The notes below the pieces were generated by a model. That model was not told the origin of the DNA, ran no database searches, and saw only the letters and a list, made by a program, of their open reading frames with translations. Below are positions 31,841 to 44,116 of a stretch of DNA of 64,000 nt, one piece after another; position 1 is the first letter of the stretch, and the number at the start of each line of letters is the position of its first letter. The DNA comes from Macrocystis pyrifera (lineage: Eukaryota > Sar > Phaeophyceae > Laminariales > Laminariaceae). The stretch covers positions 8,801,691 through 8,865,690 of the forward strand of contig JASSKH010000006.1 of assembly GCA_031763025.1 (NCBI GenBank), written 5' to 3'. The position numbers and the translations under genes are program-made.

Positions 31841-32460
31841 CAGCGAACATAAAAATATGAAAACATCAAAAAGTAAGAAACGTAACGGTACTTTTGAAAC
31901 GACAATGGTTCCTCCGCCGTCACCCATTGCTCAAATGTTCTATTAATAGATTACAGAGAGAAGATCCGCTGCGTGACATGTTGCCGTCGTCTCCGATTGG
32001 CCAAGATCGGCTGCACCCGACCAGCGCCTCCGACGGTATACGGTTGGGAATTACATGACTACAAAACAATAAAAATACCATGATCCCCAGTACCCAGGAA
32101 GTACCAGGTATGTATTAAAATGTCCTTCATAACCCCATGCACCTGGAACGTAAACAGTGTTGAGTCGCGAGATGTTGACCGTTAACCCCTCATGGACCTC
32201 CCGATATATCGACGAGAACAACGGTTGATGACCCTCGGTTAGTGTTATCAACCATTGAACCCTCTGCTACGACAAGCGTGAGGCGCCCAGCAGCAAGACG
32301 GGTATATACAGCAGTAGGAGCTGTGCCATAAAAGACACCTCGCATTTGTGAACTACTATAGTGGCACCAAACTTGTTCTACACCCCCCCCCAATCGCGCG
32401 CAGAATCAAGCAGCGGCCCGTTTTTATGACGAAATCGCCCGTTAATATCGTCGATTCTCC

Positions 32461-32524
32461 CCCCCTCCCCCCCCCCCCCCCCCCCCCCCCCCCCCTTATA
32501 TACTATATATATATATATATATAT
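32461..32524. repeat. poly-C tract followed by (TA)n
   Basis: A C-run of about 34 with one T near its start, then TTATATAC and (TA)n. It lies just beyond the A-rich 3' end of the minus-oriented SINE-1 copy. Confidence 0.8.
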
Positions 32525-32527
32525 TTT

Positions 32528-32765
32528 CGTCACTTTTACTCCAGCCCAATCGTAGGAGGTTTTACCCTCGACGATCTTCTGGACAAGCCGTGGTCACAGG
32601 TGTCGTCCCTTCTCCCCCCGGCACGTGCCTTTATTTTTTGTCGCGCATAGGGTTCAGCATTGCCACTGCTCGTCGATTTTCATCGAATATAGTCAACTCA
32701 CGCTTTCGCGATTTCCGCTTATCAACTTTTTATGCAAGAAAAAGTCCCTATGATCATGCATTCGG
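32528..32765 (-). mobile_element. SINE-1 copy, minus, tRNA head missing
   Basis: Reverse complement of the SINE-1 body (GTCACTTTTACTCCAGCCC, GGAGGTTTTACCCTCGACG, TGGACAAGCCGTGGTCAC, GTTCAGCATTGCCACTGC). It stops where LR-1 begins. Confidence 0.75.
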
Positions 32766-32768
32766 TAT

Positions 32769-32848
32769 ATATGGGTTGGGTTGGTGTCGGTTGGCAACGA
32801 CACTGTAAAACATGCCGCTCACTACGAGAGCTAGACATCCAGGGTACC

Positions 32849-32901
<53 letters not shown>

Positions 32902-33322
32902 GCGGTCGCCCACAGCTGGTCGTCGAGTTAGATCATTTGTGCGAGGTAAATAATCTTTACTCTGCACAAGGGAATTGATCGTATCACGTAGTGTTCAAGG
33001 TAAGGCACCCAAGAGGCAGTTACATAGTACTCCCATTGCTGTCTATGGAAGTGGCTACACCGGAAATTAAGCTAACTCATTGAAGCTGTCATCCATATGC
33101 AAGTCTGCCTCGCAAGCGGTTCTTAGTAGGATGCAGCTCACCCTTCATGCGACTCGCCGGACACCTCACGGCGCTTCGCGCTTGGTGCAAGCAATGTCTG
33201 CCTGGTCGGTGAAAACCCGACATGCTTCGTCCCGGCATTGTAGGGATGCGAGGGTCTATGGTGGTCATACGACTACGGCCATGCATGAGATCGGGTACAT
33301 CTCTCCTATCGAGTACCCCCCC
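32769..33322 (+). mobile_element. LR-1 repeat, copy 2
   Basis: Near-identical to 2746-3281. The main difference is the T tract: a pure run of 48 T (32853-32900) instead of T interrupted by C. It ends in a type A poly-C element and C9. Confidence 0.75.
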
Positions 33323-33600
33323 CCCCTCTTCTCTGATTTCCCAAGAGGATTGGCGATGGGCCCTTGGGAGGGGAGGGGAGGCGCGGAAGCGGGCGTTGGT
33401 CTTTCGTACGTGATGATATAATATTCTTCTCGATATATTCACCACTCTGTTCAGCAATATAAGGATGTTTTTGGATTTAATATTAATATACAAACGGTAC
33501 CTACATTTAGGGACAGAGAGGTATACAAGTGCGCGATCCGGTAGAACGAAGTGAATGCATGGAAATTCGTACGACAATTAATACAACTGTATGAAAAACG

Positions 33601-33626
33601 GGGGGGGGGGGGGGGGGGGGGGGGGG
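33601..33626. repeat. poly-G tract
   Basis: About 26 G, 25 bases before a MITE-1 copy. Confidence 0.85.
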
Positions 33627-33647
33627 AAACTGAAAGTAATTATTAAT

Positions 33648-33757
33648 AATTACGGGGGTCCATAGTTAACGGGACCCAATTTTGTTAGTAAAAATAGGAA
33701 AATATATAAGTTTTTTGTGTATACCATAGGTCCTATTAACTATGTACCCCCGGAATA
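33648..33757. mobile_element. MITE-1 copy, complete
   Basis: Arms ACGGGGGTCCATAGTTAACG and CTATTAACTATGTACCCCCGG. The right end is GGAATA instead of GTAATA. Confidence 0.8.
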
Positions 33758-34293
33758 GAACAAAACTGGAAGTGTACACGTACGAAAAGACAAGGACGGA
33801 ATACTCAACAGTACGGAGAATCGTAAAAACAGAAACCGCACCGTGGTGTATCATAGGAAGGAAAAAAACAACCGTAACACGTCCTGCGTCCTGTCGAAGT
33901 TCTCGGATCGTCAGTCGATTGACCGTGCGAGGTCAATCCGCGGGTGATTCAAGCCAGCACTTGACGCCTCATTCGATCTACTATATATATTGCGAACGAA
34001 TGCCAAAAAAATAAAAAGAACGCAAAATAAAAATAACGAATGCAAACGTGGCCGGTCTGCTGGCATAAATGTGGCGGCTACTTCGTATACGTTGACATAC
34101 ATCAGTGCTGAAACTGTCTCACGTAGAATGCGACAAGAGCCGCACAACTGCCGCGCTTTCTGCTGTTGTACGGAGACGCAGCTGCTCCAAACTGCTGCTG
34201 TTGTACACGTAGCTGCTCCAGACTACACAGCTGCTGCGCCGCAGCGCTGACAGAAGTCGTACGCGTAGATGCTCCATAATACTGCTGCTGTTG

Positions 34294-34404
34294 TATCACG
34301 GGGAACCATAGTAAATAGGACCTATTATTGTTAGTGAAAATAAGGAAAATATATAGGTTTTTGTGTGTACCGTAGGTCCTATTTACTATGGTCCCCCCGT
34401 AATA
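34294..34404. mobile_element. MITE-1 copy, complete
   Basis: Left end TATCACGGGGAACC, right end GTCCCCCCGTAATA. It splits a run of related GCTGCTCCA.A phrases (GTAGATGCTCCATAATACTG before, CGTAGCTGCTCCAAAATA after). Confidence 0.8.
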
Positions 34405-34739
34405 CGTAGCTGCTCCAAAATATGGGGTGTGCCAGGGGGGGGGGGGTTCTGCCGTTCATACGTTGCCGTGGGCAGAGGCCAACAACTACACCAAAAAAAC
34501 ACTACGTACCAGGTACAATATTAAAAAAAAAAGCAAGGGTCGTCGACAAAACCATACTCTGAACGTATCTTTTTTTTCTTTTAGCGCCCCGGAGAGCGAC
34601 AGGAAACCCCTGTCGACACGTATACTTCCAGTCTTCAGCTGGGAGCTGGCTACGAGTGTGTGTGTGTGTGTGTGTTCTCCGCATTAAACCGTTCTTTCTA
34701 CCCGTCGACATCCGGCATGTATTTCCCAGATGTCGGCGG

Positions 34740-34960
34740 ACAAAGTAAAACTGGTCATAGGGCGAAAACAGAAACAGAAAAAAAAAAGAAAACACGACCG
34801 TCATTTTTTTATTTATATATACCTGGCATACATATACGTACGAAGCCAAAAGAAGTTGAAGACCAATGACCATATCATAGGTATCATACTATGCCCAATG
34901 CGGAGCCGGAAATTTCCAAGATGTTTGTAATGCGTACCGGGCAGGTAGCACATATGTGTG
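34740..34960. repeat. repeat F1, copy 1
   Basis: CATAGGGCGAAAACAGAA, ACGAAGCCAAAAGAAGTTG, CATATCATAGGTATCATAC, AATGCGGAGCCGGAAATTTC and GCGTACCGGGCAGGTAGC, repeated at 35310-35545. Confidence 0.8.
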
Positions 34961-35192
34961 TGTGTGTTCTTCACATTAAACCGTTCTTCTACTCGTCGAC
35001 ATCCAGCAAGCCCAGTGTCCGTGCTCATTCTTCACCCTAGAAAGATACGAGCTCTGTGGTCACAGACTACGACACAGAGACAACACACCGTAATGCATTA
35101 ATAGCCTACGCAATACCATATGCCTTCGCACTAGGTGCGGCCGACACAACATACATACATACGCCAGCAACCAAAATACACCATAAACAAAG
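34950..35192. repeat. repeat F2, copy 1
   Basis: TTCTTCACATTAAACCGTTC, CGTCGACATCCAGCAAGCCC, AGATACGAGCTCTGTGGTC, ACCGTAATGCATTAATAG and CGCCAGCAACCAAAATACACC. It is nearly identical to 40459-40691. Confidence 0.85.
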
Positions 35193-35309
35193 AGAAGCAA
35201 CGAAAAAACCAAACCGAAAAAGAACAAGGAAAAGAAAAAGAAAAGGAGAAGAATCCCAAATAAATAAATAAATATAACAGAATAGAATATCACTCAGGGC
35301 CGGAACACA

Positions 35310-35392
35310 AGTAAAACTGGTCATAGGGCGAAAACAGAAGAAAAAAAAAAGAAGAAAAAACGACCGTTATTTTTAGATTTATATATACCTGG

Positions 35393-35425
<33 letters not shown>

Positions 35426-35545
35426 CGTACGAAGCCAAAAGAAGTTGAAGGCCAATGGCCATATCATAGGTATCATACCACGCCCAATGCGGAGCCGGAA
35501 ATTTCCAGGATGTTTGTAATGCGTACCGGGCAGGTAGCACATATA
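35310..35545. repeat. repeat F1, copy 2
   Basis: Direct copy of 34740-34960 with an expanded (TA)n at 35393-35420. A shared GAATATCACTCAGGG phrase borders it on both sides (35285, 35550). Confidence 0.8.
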
Positions 35546-35689
35546 ATAGAATATCACTCAGGGTCTGAATACAAGGTTGCTACGACCCTAATATTGACAC
35601 GAAGCGGTTCTTATATCCACCACCAGAGCGGCAAGCTGAACGTCAACAGGTCTATACCACGCCTTGATACATACAATAGGGCGGAAATT

Positions 35690-35960
35690 TCCAGGACGTT
35701 TACGCTCCTTATCTTTCTGGCCCCTGAAGAGGCAAAGAAAATCGTGGCCCGCAGTTCGGAAACGTGGGAGGAGGAGCGGTTCGGGTTTTTCGCCCTCGGT
35801 GCGAAAGAGCGGCGGAGCCGCGTTTCTGGTATATTTTGGTCTGTTTTAGTCCGTTTTGGCTAGAACGCACGAGACACTTCTGTATGTACCACATAGCACT
35901 ACATAGGGTCCGGGTCAGGGCTAAGGGCACGCCAGTGCCTTCATCCATCTCACCAAAAAG
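35690..35960. repeat. repeat G, copy 1
   Basis: AATTTCCAGGACGTTT, AGAAAATCGTGGCCCGCAG, GAAAGAGCGGCGGAGCCGCG, GTCCGTTTTGGC and CATCCATCTCACC, matched in order at 36015-36240. About 250 bases, moderately diverged. Possible ends of an old transposon. Confidence 0.6.
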
Positions 35961-36014
35961 CTGCTCGTTAGACTTCAACGATCATCAGGTCTCATATCGG
36001 GAAAAAAAAAAAAA

Positions 36015-36240
36015 ATTCAGGATGTTTGCACCCCTTTCTCATTCGTCAGTGAGCCAAGAAAAATCGTGGTCCGCAAAATCGGAACCATGTTGAGCGGTTC
36101 GGAAGTTTCTCCCGCGACGAGAAAGCGGCGCAGTCGCGTGTCTGGTCCGTCTTGGCCCGTCTTGGGGCGCGAACGTGCTAGGTACGGGCTGGAGTCAGGG
36201 TTAGGGTACGTCAGCGCATTCATCCCCCCTATTACGAAAA
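36015..36240. repeat. repeat G, copy 2
   Basis: AAATTCAGGATGTTTGC, AAAAATCGTGGTCCGCAAA, GAAAGCGGCGCAGTCGCG, GGCCCGTCTTGGGGCGCG and a GGTTAGGGT phrase. Same direction as copy 1. Confidence 0.6.
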
Positions 36241-36601
36241 GAAATCGCTTTGGCACCGAACGAAAAAAACTCCAGGAATCCCCACCATTCCCGAACCGTC
36301 GGCCCAGACCCGCCACGCCTTCGAGAAGACCCCTGGAATATAATATATGTAGATGTATATATATATAAATATCCCCACGTAACCCTAAACCTGGTACCAT
36401 TCTGTCCCGAAATAGAGGGTCAATTTCTACACTAATATTTAATACAACGGTCCTCTAACAGGGACAGATTGGTATATAAATGATATCTACGTGTATAATT
36501 ACTTACAGCAGAACTATACTCTACAGACTGTAGACAGATTGAACACATCGCATGTTGGAAAGTTGTAGGTTTGCTGTTCGGACGTCCGACTGTGATTCAA
36601 G

Positions 36602-36620
36602 TATTACGGGGGTCCATAAC
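36602..36620. mobile_element. MITE-1 end fragment
   Basis: TATTACGGGGGTCCATAAC only, then unrelated sequence. Confidence 0.4.
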
Positions 36621-36835
36621 CGTGGCTGCCGGTTTGAAAAGCGTAAGAGGCGGAGTTCCATAAAAGTTGATAAAAAAAAAAAAAAAAACATCAACTCAAC
36701 ATTTTCTTTTATTTTCGTTTGCTCATCCCATCTATTATCTTCGCTCTTATTTTTCCCCCCCCCCCGCCCCCCCTCCTAGTCGCAAATCAGACCCCGGGGG
36801 TCACAAAGCAGGCTGCCCCCCCCCCCCCTAAAAAA

Positions 36836-36915
36836 AATGTCTGCCTGGTTCGAGAAAACCCGACGTGCTCCGTCGCGGCATCGCAGGGATGCCAGGGTCT
36901 ATTGTCATGCGACTA
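36836..36915 (+). mobile_element. poly-C element, type A, no tail
   Basis: GTCTGCCTGGTTCGAGAAAA, CCCGACGTGCTCCGTCGCGG, GGGATGCCAGGGTCTA, GTCATGCGACTACG, then the match stops before GCATGA and the C tail. Confidence 0.6.
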
Positions 36916-37344
36916 CGCCGTCGATTTTTTTTGCATACACGCGCCAGGCGCTTTTTGCGGTGGAATAGGTTAAAAAAATTAGCCAATGGAAGGGATCGAA
37001 ACAGTCACCTTCGTCAGTATTTTCGAGTCTAACCACCAGATCACCGGGACGACCAGTGTATATATATACTTGCGAGGTCAGTTTTCCCTCGAAACTCATA
37101 AAAGTATTCGCTGTTGCGGCGTGCGAAAAATCGATAAACGCACGCTATGGGGCGCGTGCAGCAGTTTTTATAGCGGTCGCGTATGCGCCAGCGGTACAAG
37201 CAGTAGCTGCAAAGGGACTCTTGGAGGGCGATCACAACAAGCATCCGCAACAGAAGAGAGAGAGAAGCCGCCGTGACCGTTGGTCTTACCGATCTGGGTG
37301 CCTGCATCCTACGTTCTGCAGGCCGTACATATGTGCACGGTGAG

Positions 37345-37525
37345 GCAACGCGGTGGTGTCGTGGTATAGCGCTTGTGTGCTCATGTGCTCAACACTCGCG
37401 AGCTGTCTCGTGACTTGTGATCAGCCAGCTGACGTACTCGTAAGTCGTGGTGCAGTGGTACGGCACTGCACACGCACGGGTGCTCATGTGCGCATCAGTC
37501 TCGACTTTGTCTCGTGATTTGTGAT
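37345..37525. repeat. two diverged tRNA-like repeat units
   Basis: GTCGTGGTATAGCGC / GTCGTGGTGCAGTGGTACGGC, GTGCTCATGTGC and GTCTCGTGA(C/T)TTGTGAT recur in two units of about 90 bases. The first part resembles the D-arm side of a tRNA. No matching B box is clear. Confidence 0.35.
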
Positions 37526-37691
37526 TTCGTAATCTGAGAGGACACATGGGGCTCGCCTTAGGCTTTGTTGACGCCTGCGAGCTTTGCCCGTAGCATAGCC
37601 TTACTACATACACACAAGGCCATCGTACGCGAAACCTGGCTGGTGCGTCACACGAGCGATGCAATAGAATACACTCAAACCAGTCAGTGCA

Positions 37692-37778
37692 CAATACCCG
37701 TATCGTGGGTACCTAGTCGGATGATATAATACCCGTATCCTGGGTACCTAGTCGGATGACGTAATACCCGTACCGTGT
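37692..37778. repeat. tandem repeat, unit about 34 bases, 2.6 copies
   Basis: AATACCCGTATCGTGGGTAC plus CTAGTCGGATGA, with small changes. Confidence 0.8.
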
Positions 37779-38114
37779 ACACCCACTATTAATAATACAG
37801 TAGCTGGATGCAAGAGCTGTCTGCGTTTTTTGCGCAGGGTCTTCGTCGTACAGCAGTACGTCTTCAGATAATACCTGGAGTACTCGGGGATGATACTCTT
37901 ATGTGGAATACTATGTACCGCAGTAACGAGCACTGGTATAAATAGTGGAACCTCTGGAGCACAAATAATGGGACGTAACATGAGCGCCGTTGGCTACATG
38001 AAAACAATAGGTACTTGATACTACTGCTTGCTGTTCCGCTCACTGCTGTTGTAGTCTCTTGTGCTCTCAACGATAATGTCCGTGTTGTGTATCACGGTGT
38101 GCTCCGGAGGGAGA

Positions 38115-38300
38115 AGCAAAAAAAAAACACAAAAAAAAACAAAAAAAAAAAACAACCAACCAACCCACCCAAACAAACAAACAACCAACCAACCCACCAA
38201 CCCACCCAAACAAACAACGTGAACGAACAGACACAACACCAACAAACAAAACAAAACACGCAAAAGGCGCAACAAACAAACAAGAAGGCCCAACAGACAA
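38115..38300. repeat. A/C-rich low-complexity stretch
   Basis: AAAAAC, (CAAC)n, (CCCA)n and (CAAA)n phrases. The minus-strand Cys/Leu/Val/Phe-rich frames are compositional. Confidence 0.7.
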
Positions 38301-38819
38301 ACAGGCAACACGCACCACCGAGAGCAAGTAAAAGAATCGAACACAACGAACGCTGCTGCACATTAAAATTGGCAAGCTACCGCCGTAGCAAAACCGACAA
38401 CTCTCAAGCTCCTGCCATGCAGTACATGTACCAGGTGATACGCGGTACGACCCCGTACGCGTAGAAAGATGCGGTAGCAGTATTAATAGTAGATACCAGT
38501 ACACAGCAATCGTACGTTCCAGGTACATACGTACCGGTATCATGCAAGACGCTTCGCTCAGAAGAAGCAAGAATGGAACAAATTTCTGGTGCATTGTGAA
38601 GCGGACAGGTCCACAATTACGGCAGCAGGTCCAAACTGACGACTTGCAAATGCCAAGAGCTCCATGCTTCCGAAAAGCAACCCGGACGCTCCATGCACGT
38701 ACGTACGTAAGCTAGGCATCTATTAATAGGGGGGAGGACAGAGAGAGAGCAAGCAGTGTTTTTATCGTGTACTTGTATGAGAACAAGGCACATCCTTCGC
38801 GCATCACCAGCTGCCGCTG

Positions 38820-39480
38820 CTGCTTGTTGCGGTTGAGAAGCTCAGCCGAAGCTGGTTGAAAAGCGGTCGTTTTTTACATCAAGGACGCACACGGACACAT
38901 GCATGTCCATTTCTTCGTTTCGAGGACACAGCGAGCGGTATGTGCTCGACAACATGCTCCTCTGTTGGCTCTGTCCGCTTGCTTGCGTTGTCGTGATCTG
39001 ATAGGCGTGTTTGCTGCTGCGCGCAGGGCTGAGTTGCGCTGTGCTGTGCTCGCCGAAGGTGCTCGACGACAACAACACCCATCCCAAGAGGAAGAAAGAA
39101 GCCAGCGCGAAAGCAAAAGTTTCGAGTCTGCGCATGTTGCCTACCGAACATGATGAAAAAAATGGAAGGTAGAAGAAAATTGAAAAAAAAAAAAAATGTC
39201 CAAAAACAGAAAAAAAAAACCGAAAAAAAAAAAACATAATAAACCTAAAAAACGACGAAAGAAAAGAAAATCGAAATAAAAACAACACGAAAGGGAAGAA
39301 AAATCATGAGGAAGAGGAAGGCTTTTCTAATAAAGAAGGGAAAACGCTCTCACCACCCTCTCATTACCAGCAAGTAACTTTATTTGTAAACATGTATTAG
39401 AAAAAGCCGATGTTCATCAGTTGGGAAGAGTTCTGAGAGGCCAGAGAAGTGCCGAGGGAGCTCGCTAAAAGGGAGAAGTA
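38820..39480. other. non-coding, A-rich second half
   Basis: Moderately GC-rich to 39120, with no splice-supported frame, then A-rich (39170-39300). No gene called. Confidence 0.4.
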
Positions 39481-39686
39481 AGAGGGTATGTGCCAGGTGG
39501 GTCGCATCCACGTATGATACTCGCGCACCACCTCACACAAGAAATATCACAATCGATGCGTAGTTCTGGGTTCTGGGGGTCCGGTATTGCAGCATAGCAG
39601 CAGGAGCACGAGCAGCGGCAGCAGCAGGCTATGTATGCTGCGTGCTGCCTGCCGACCCGTCTGTAGGACTGACCGCTCGCCGCCTT

Positions 39687-39880
39687 GCACATACATACGA
39701 GGTGCCTGATATGTTGATACGATGAGCTGGACTGCTGCTGCTGCTGTCTGCTGCTTCAGCTGCCGCTGCATGCATGCGTATCAAGCACATACATACGAGG
39801 TGCCTGATATGTTGATACGATGAGCTGGACTGCTGCTGCTGTCTGCTGCTTCAGCTGCCGCTGCATGCATGCGTATGTAT
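39687..39880. repeat. tandem duplication of about 98 bases
   Basis: GCACATACATACGAGGTGCC, TGATATGTTGATACGATGAG and CTGCCGCTGCATGCATGCG, present twice and nearly identical apart from the CTG count. Confidence 0.9.
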
Positions 39881-40458
39881 CAACACAATTGACTAGTAAA
39901 TGCTTCTATTGCTCTTCCATACGCCTCATATACACAAAACGCACCAATCGACACCCCCCCCCGAATCGGTGCTCTGACTGAGCATATCAGACACCAGAGC
40001 CCCTTCCGCCGTAGATAGTTGCAAAAAAAAAAAACAACCTGGCGTACGTAGCACCGCTGAAGTGTCAGATTGGTCAAGGCTCAACATGTAGGCTCTGGTT
40101 TGTGGGCTACTTTGTCCTGCTTGCTGTAATAAATTAAAGCCCACAATAATAATAGTCGAGGGCTGGCCGAAAGTTGTTTGCAAAAAAAAAAAAAAACAAA
40201 AACAAAAAAGTTGAACATTTTCAACTTTGCAACTGCATCCACTCCCTCCCCCCCGCCCGTGAGGGACACACATCCCACTATAGCCGGTAAAATAATTCCC
40301 GTTTGATATTGGTATCAAAGCCCAAACGGGGTCTATATTACCGGACAGAAAATCTACCACGACGTCCCTCACCACACGGAGAGTTTATGTATCATTATTC
40401 AATCCAAACGGTCCTAACATTGATGATACGTAATATTGGTATGAGCGTGTCGACGGGG

Positions 40459-40691
40459 TGTGTGTGTGTGTTCTTCACATTAAACCGTTCTTCTACTCGT
40501 CGACATCCAGCAAGCCCAGTGTCCGTGCTGATTCTTCACCCTAGAAAGATACGAGCTCTGTGGTCACAGACTACGACACAGAGATAACACACCGTAATGC
40601 ATTAATAGCCTACGTAATACCATGCCTTCGCACTAGGCGCGGCCGACACAACATACATACGTACGCCAGCAACCAAAATACACCATAAAGT
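40459..40691. repeat. repeat F2, copy 2
   Basis: Same direction and almost the same sequence as 34950-35192, about 5.5 kb away, which suggests recent duplication or transposition. Confidence 0.85.
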
Positions 40692-40927
40692 AGCAAGGAC
40701 GGTTTGATGTGATGAATACATATAATCACTACGAAGCAGCCGAAAAAAAATGACTGTCGGAATTGACGTTGGGCACGAGTTGCCGCGGTGAAACTGTTGG
40801 CGTGAAATAACGGTAACATGATGACTAGATCGTCGGGGTTGGATCCTCTGAGAGGCCCGGGTACAGGGCCTTGACGGTCGTACAAAGAACATAAATAAAA
40901 AGAACAGACAACATCGGTCAACTCTAA

Positions 40928-40990
40928 TCCCTTTCAGGACTGCAGTCCCCAAAACGGGATTTTGCAGTTTTTTGCCCTAAACAAGGCCGT
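40928..40990. mobile_element. MITE-2 fragment
   Basis: CCCTTTCAGGACTGCAGTCC then CCAAAACGGGATTTTGCAG. The arms are collapsed, so this is a partial or internally deleted copy. Confidence 0.5.
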
Positions 40991-41039
40991 TTCCAATGCG
41001 GTTCAGATTTTTGACCTTCAGACTTCGACCTAATCACAT

Positions 41040-41560
41040 TTTCAAAAGGTGAACGTGGCAGTAATTCAAAAACCAGTCTTATTGCTGTGCGAAAAAAAAT
41101 ATACCTGGTATATTTTTTTCTTGCGTTGTTTTTCAAATTTACTGTGCATGCAGAAGAGGTCCGAGCAAACGCCGGAACCAACCAACCGCTGTTTTTGTGG
41201 TTTGGCGCCGCGAAGAAACGCACGCGCTGAGGCGCCGCACTGCGCGTACGAGGATCCAAGCGTCCGAGCCCACGCTGACTACCTCTGGCCTGCCTGGCGG
41301 CGAAGAGACCTACCGAGTGCGCTAGACAGTCAACCTGTCTGTCTTGATATTTTGTATTGTCACACAAGGCGACTGACTGCTGCTGCTGCTGCTGCTACTG
41401 CTGTACGACTCTACGACTTCTTATCCACGGAGAGGTATCTAGGCCCGAGCCCGCGCCAGCCGACTGTAGTCTGACCACGGAGAGACGCGCCGCCTGCCGA
41501 TTGCGCGTCGGGCGCAACGCAACGTCGCTATCCAGCTGTGTCACCGTCTAACTCATCGAA
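41040..41560. other. GC-richer non-coding island
   Basis: Higher GC than its surroundings, with (CTG)n at 41380-41402. Open frames on both strands, none with convincing codon use or splice sites. Confidence 0.4.
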
Positions 41561-42099
41561 GGTTCCGCCGCTTCCTGCTGTGTCGTGGATAACATCTTGA
41601 CTTTAGAGACCATGCCATTCTTTTATCTGAAAATCTGATGACCCAAGTCGTCGGATTCTCAAATCGAAAAAAAAATCCGGCCGGATTTTGCATATTCGGA
41701 CTGCATAAGCAGGGGCATTCATTTTTGATATCGAAAAAACACAAATCTGAAGCCCGAAATCGAATCCATTAGGAAACAGCCAAAAAGTGCAATCACAATG
41801 TGCACATGACAAGATATTATATATAGACAGACGAATACATGCTAAATAATTATTGCACCGGTAATGAATATAACCTCGTGTATATGATATCGTATGTACA
41901 ATCGGCACTGCAGGTTTTACTCGTGCATGTACAAAAAGCGTCAACTGCTGTCAAAACACCCAAAATAAACAAATATTCGAACAAAAAGAAGAGAAAATCA
42001 ACCAACCGAGCGATGGAACTTTTTGTGGAGATGCTCCACTATTAATGTTATGTACCATTAATATGGAAAACGCAGAATTGACCACTGCTGCCGTTTTTC

Positions 42100-42415
42100 C
42101 TATGGTGCGGTTTTACCGAACCGCGCCGCACCGGTGCTACTACGATTGTTGTGCTTGAAACCAAAACCAAAACCAAAACCGCAAGGTTCTCTGACTTAAG
42201 AATTCCCACCACACCGCACCGCACCGTAGGATTATCAGTGCTAACAATCCGCACCGCACCCGCACCGAGGACTCTCAAAAAACGACAATCCGCACCGCAC
42301 CGCACCGCACCCGCACCGTAAAACAAGAATCCACACCGCACTGCGGTACCGTGTAAGGATTCTCAAAAGCAACAATCCGCACCGCAACGCACCGCACCGC
42401 ACTAACACAGAACAG
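42100..42415. repeat. (CCGCA)n-rich repeat
   Basis: Degenerate arrays of CCGCACCGCA between unit phrases GAATTC/GATTCTC and ACAATCCGCACC. The frames across it reflect the pentamer. Confidence 0.75.
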
Positions 42416-43479
42416 TACGATGGAAACCCGTGCTACAGAAGTTTTATGCGATGCGGATTGACCTGACCCGTAGAAAAAAACGGCGAGCACCGGCCGTGTC
42501 TTCGGATGGTGCATCTCACGGCTTGCACGATGATGATTCGGGACGCAGAAAAGCAGAATTAGGTGCAAAGCTGCGCAGATGCTCCCAGTATCCCGCAGTA
42601 CACCAAGCCCAAGTACTGCGAGAGCGCGAAGTACACGACGGATTTTTATCTCGGAAATACTTTTCGTCGTTCCCAGGTCAGGTACTGGCAGGCAGCGTCT
42701 GTGCAAAGCCGCTCATAATTCACTATCAATACCTGATACCAATGACAGCAGTAGTATACACATACTGTATCCAAGTATGCACATACTGCAATGACCCGAA
42801 CCCGACGTGTTTCAACCCGAACCGTACGTTTTTACGTACGGTGCGGCTACTGCGGTAAGCCGGTGTTTCTACTGCAATACGGCACACGCTCAACCGAACC
42901 GAAGGAGGAAGCAAACGTATGTAAGAATATCGAAAAAACAAGAAAAAAATCAAGAAGCCTCATCGCAACTGCTGTGCACGAAGAAAAACCGCACCTCACC
43001 GTGTATGTGTATGATTTGAAAACACAAAAAGACGGGGAAAAAAAAAAAGTAGGTACTCCTTCCTGAGCCTTTTGAGCCATTAATAGATGCATTAAATATG
43101 CATTCGGGAACAGGCTTCCTTGGTCCTCCCTCTGGTTGGCCAGCGCCCAATCGTACCTATTGTTGGCTGAAAGGTTTTTGGTTTGACAATTCACTGTGTG
43201 CACTTAAGTTGGGTTTCACCTGTGTTTGGTTTCAATTACACTTTGATATAAATGTCTCAACCTGTACATACAAAGTCGTCGCTTAGGGCAGTTCCTAACG
43301 AATAAAAAACACGAGTCGTGAGTTTTTTTCGTCAAGAATCGCGATTTTTTGTTGTTGTCAACCAGAAAAAAAAAAAATAACACGATGCATGACGCCATTT
43401 TTTTTTTTTACCGTTTCCCTAAAAAACAAACTCACGCTTCGTGACATTTTTGTCGTTGTCTCGAAATACGCTTGATCAA

Positions 43480-43960
43480 GGCACTACGCAACCCACGCGC
43501 ACCAACGGCATCCGAAGGCCGGTATAGGGGCATGGCAGACTCTGCTTCGTGCGCCGTCTGTGGACAACGGGCGGCTACCCAAAGACACCGCCGGGCGCGG
43601 GCGAACGAGCACGTTGTGGCCTCGAATTTTCGAGGAGGAGCCACAGCTCCAAGACAAAAGCGAAAACGGTCCGAGCACGTCACATGCCAGGCCGGAGAGA
43701 CGGCCTGCGAGATGGAATCTCGCGGACCGGGCTTGACAGACGGTCGGTGAGGGGCTGCTCCCTCTCGCTCGCTACCATATCCGCCCCAGAGCGAGACGGC
43801 GCGAGCGAAACTCCTTGAGCTTTTAACGACGCGCGAGACGAGCCACTCGCTGCTGCAGCGCTGCGACACGGCACGCTGCGGCTGAAAAACACAGGCCGCG
43901 CGTTCGCAGTCAGAGGGCAAACATCTCTCTCAAACTCGCTTCGCCCCACTAGAACCGCAC
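43480..43960. other. GC-rich island without a supported gene
   Basis: Both strands hold open frames (+: MADSASCAVCGQRAATQ; -: a 162-codon frame). Codon use does not separate them and there are no splice sites, so no CDS is called. Confidence 0.35.
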
Positions 43961-44116
43961 TCCGGTTCTGTAGGAAAATTGCTCGAAATAAGACTCAGTT
44001 ATAGGTTCATGTACAGTGCCGTCAGTACAAGAAAAGGTTCAACATCGTTCTTAGCCTTGACAACGCCAACACCATCGTCGCATTTTGCTTTTTCGGCAAT
44101 GCTGTAAATCAACGCC

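Noticed and set aside
43432-43960. 162-codon minus frame and + frame with a CAVC motif
   Set aside because: The GC-rich island keeps several frames open. Codon bias does not favour one, and no start or splice site supports either.
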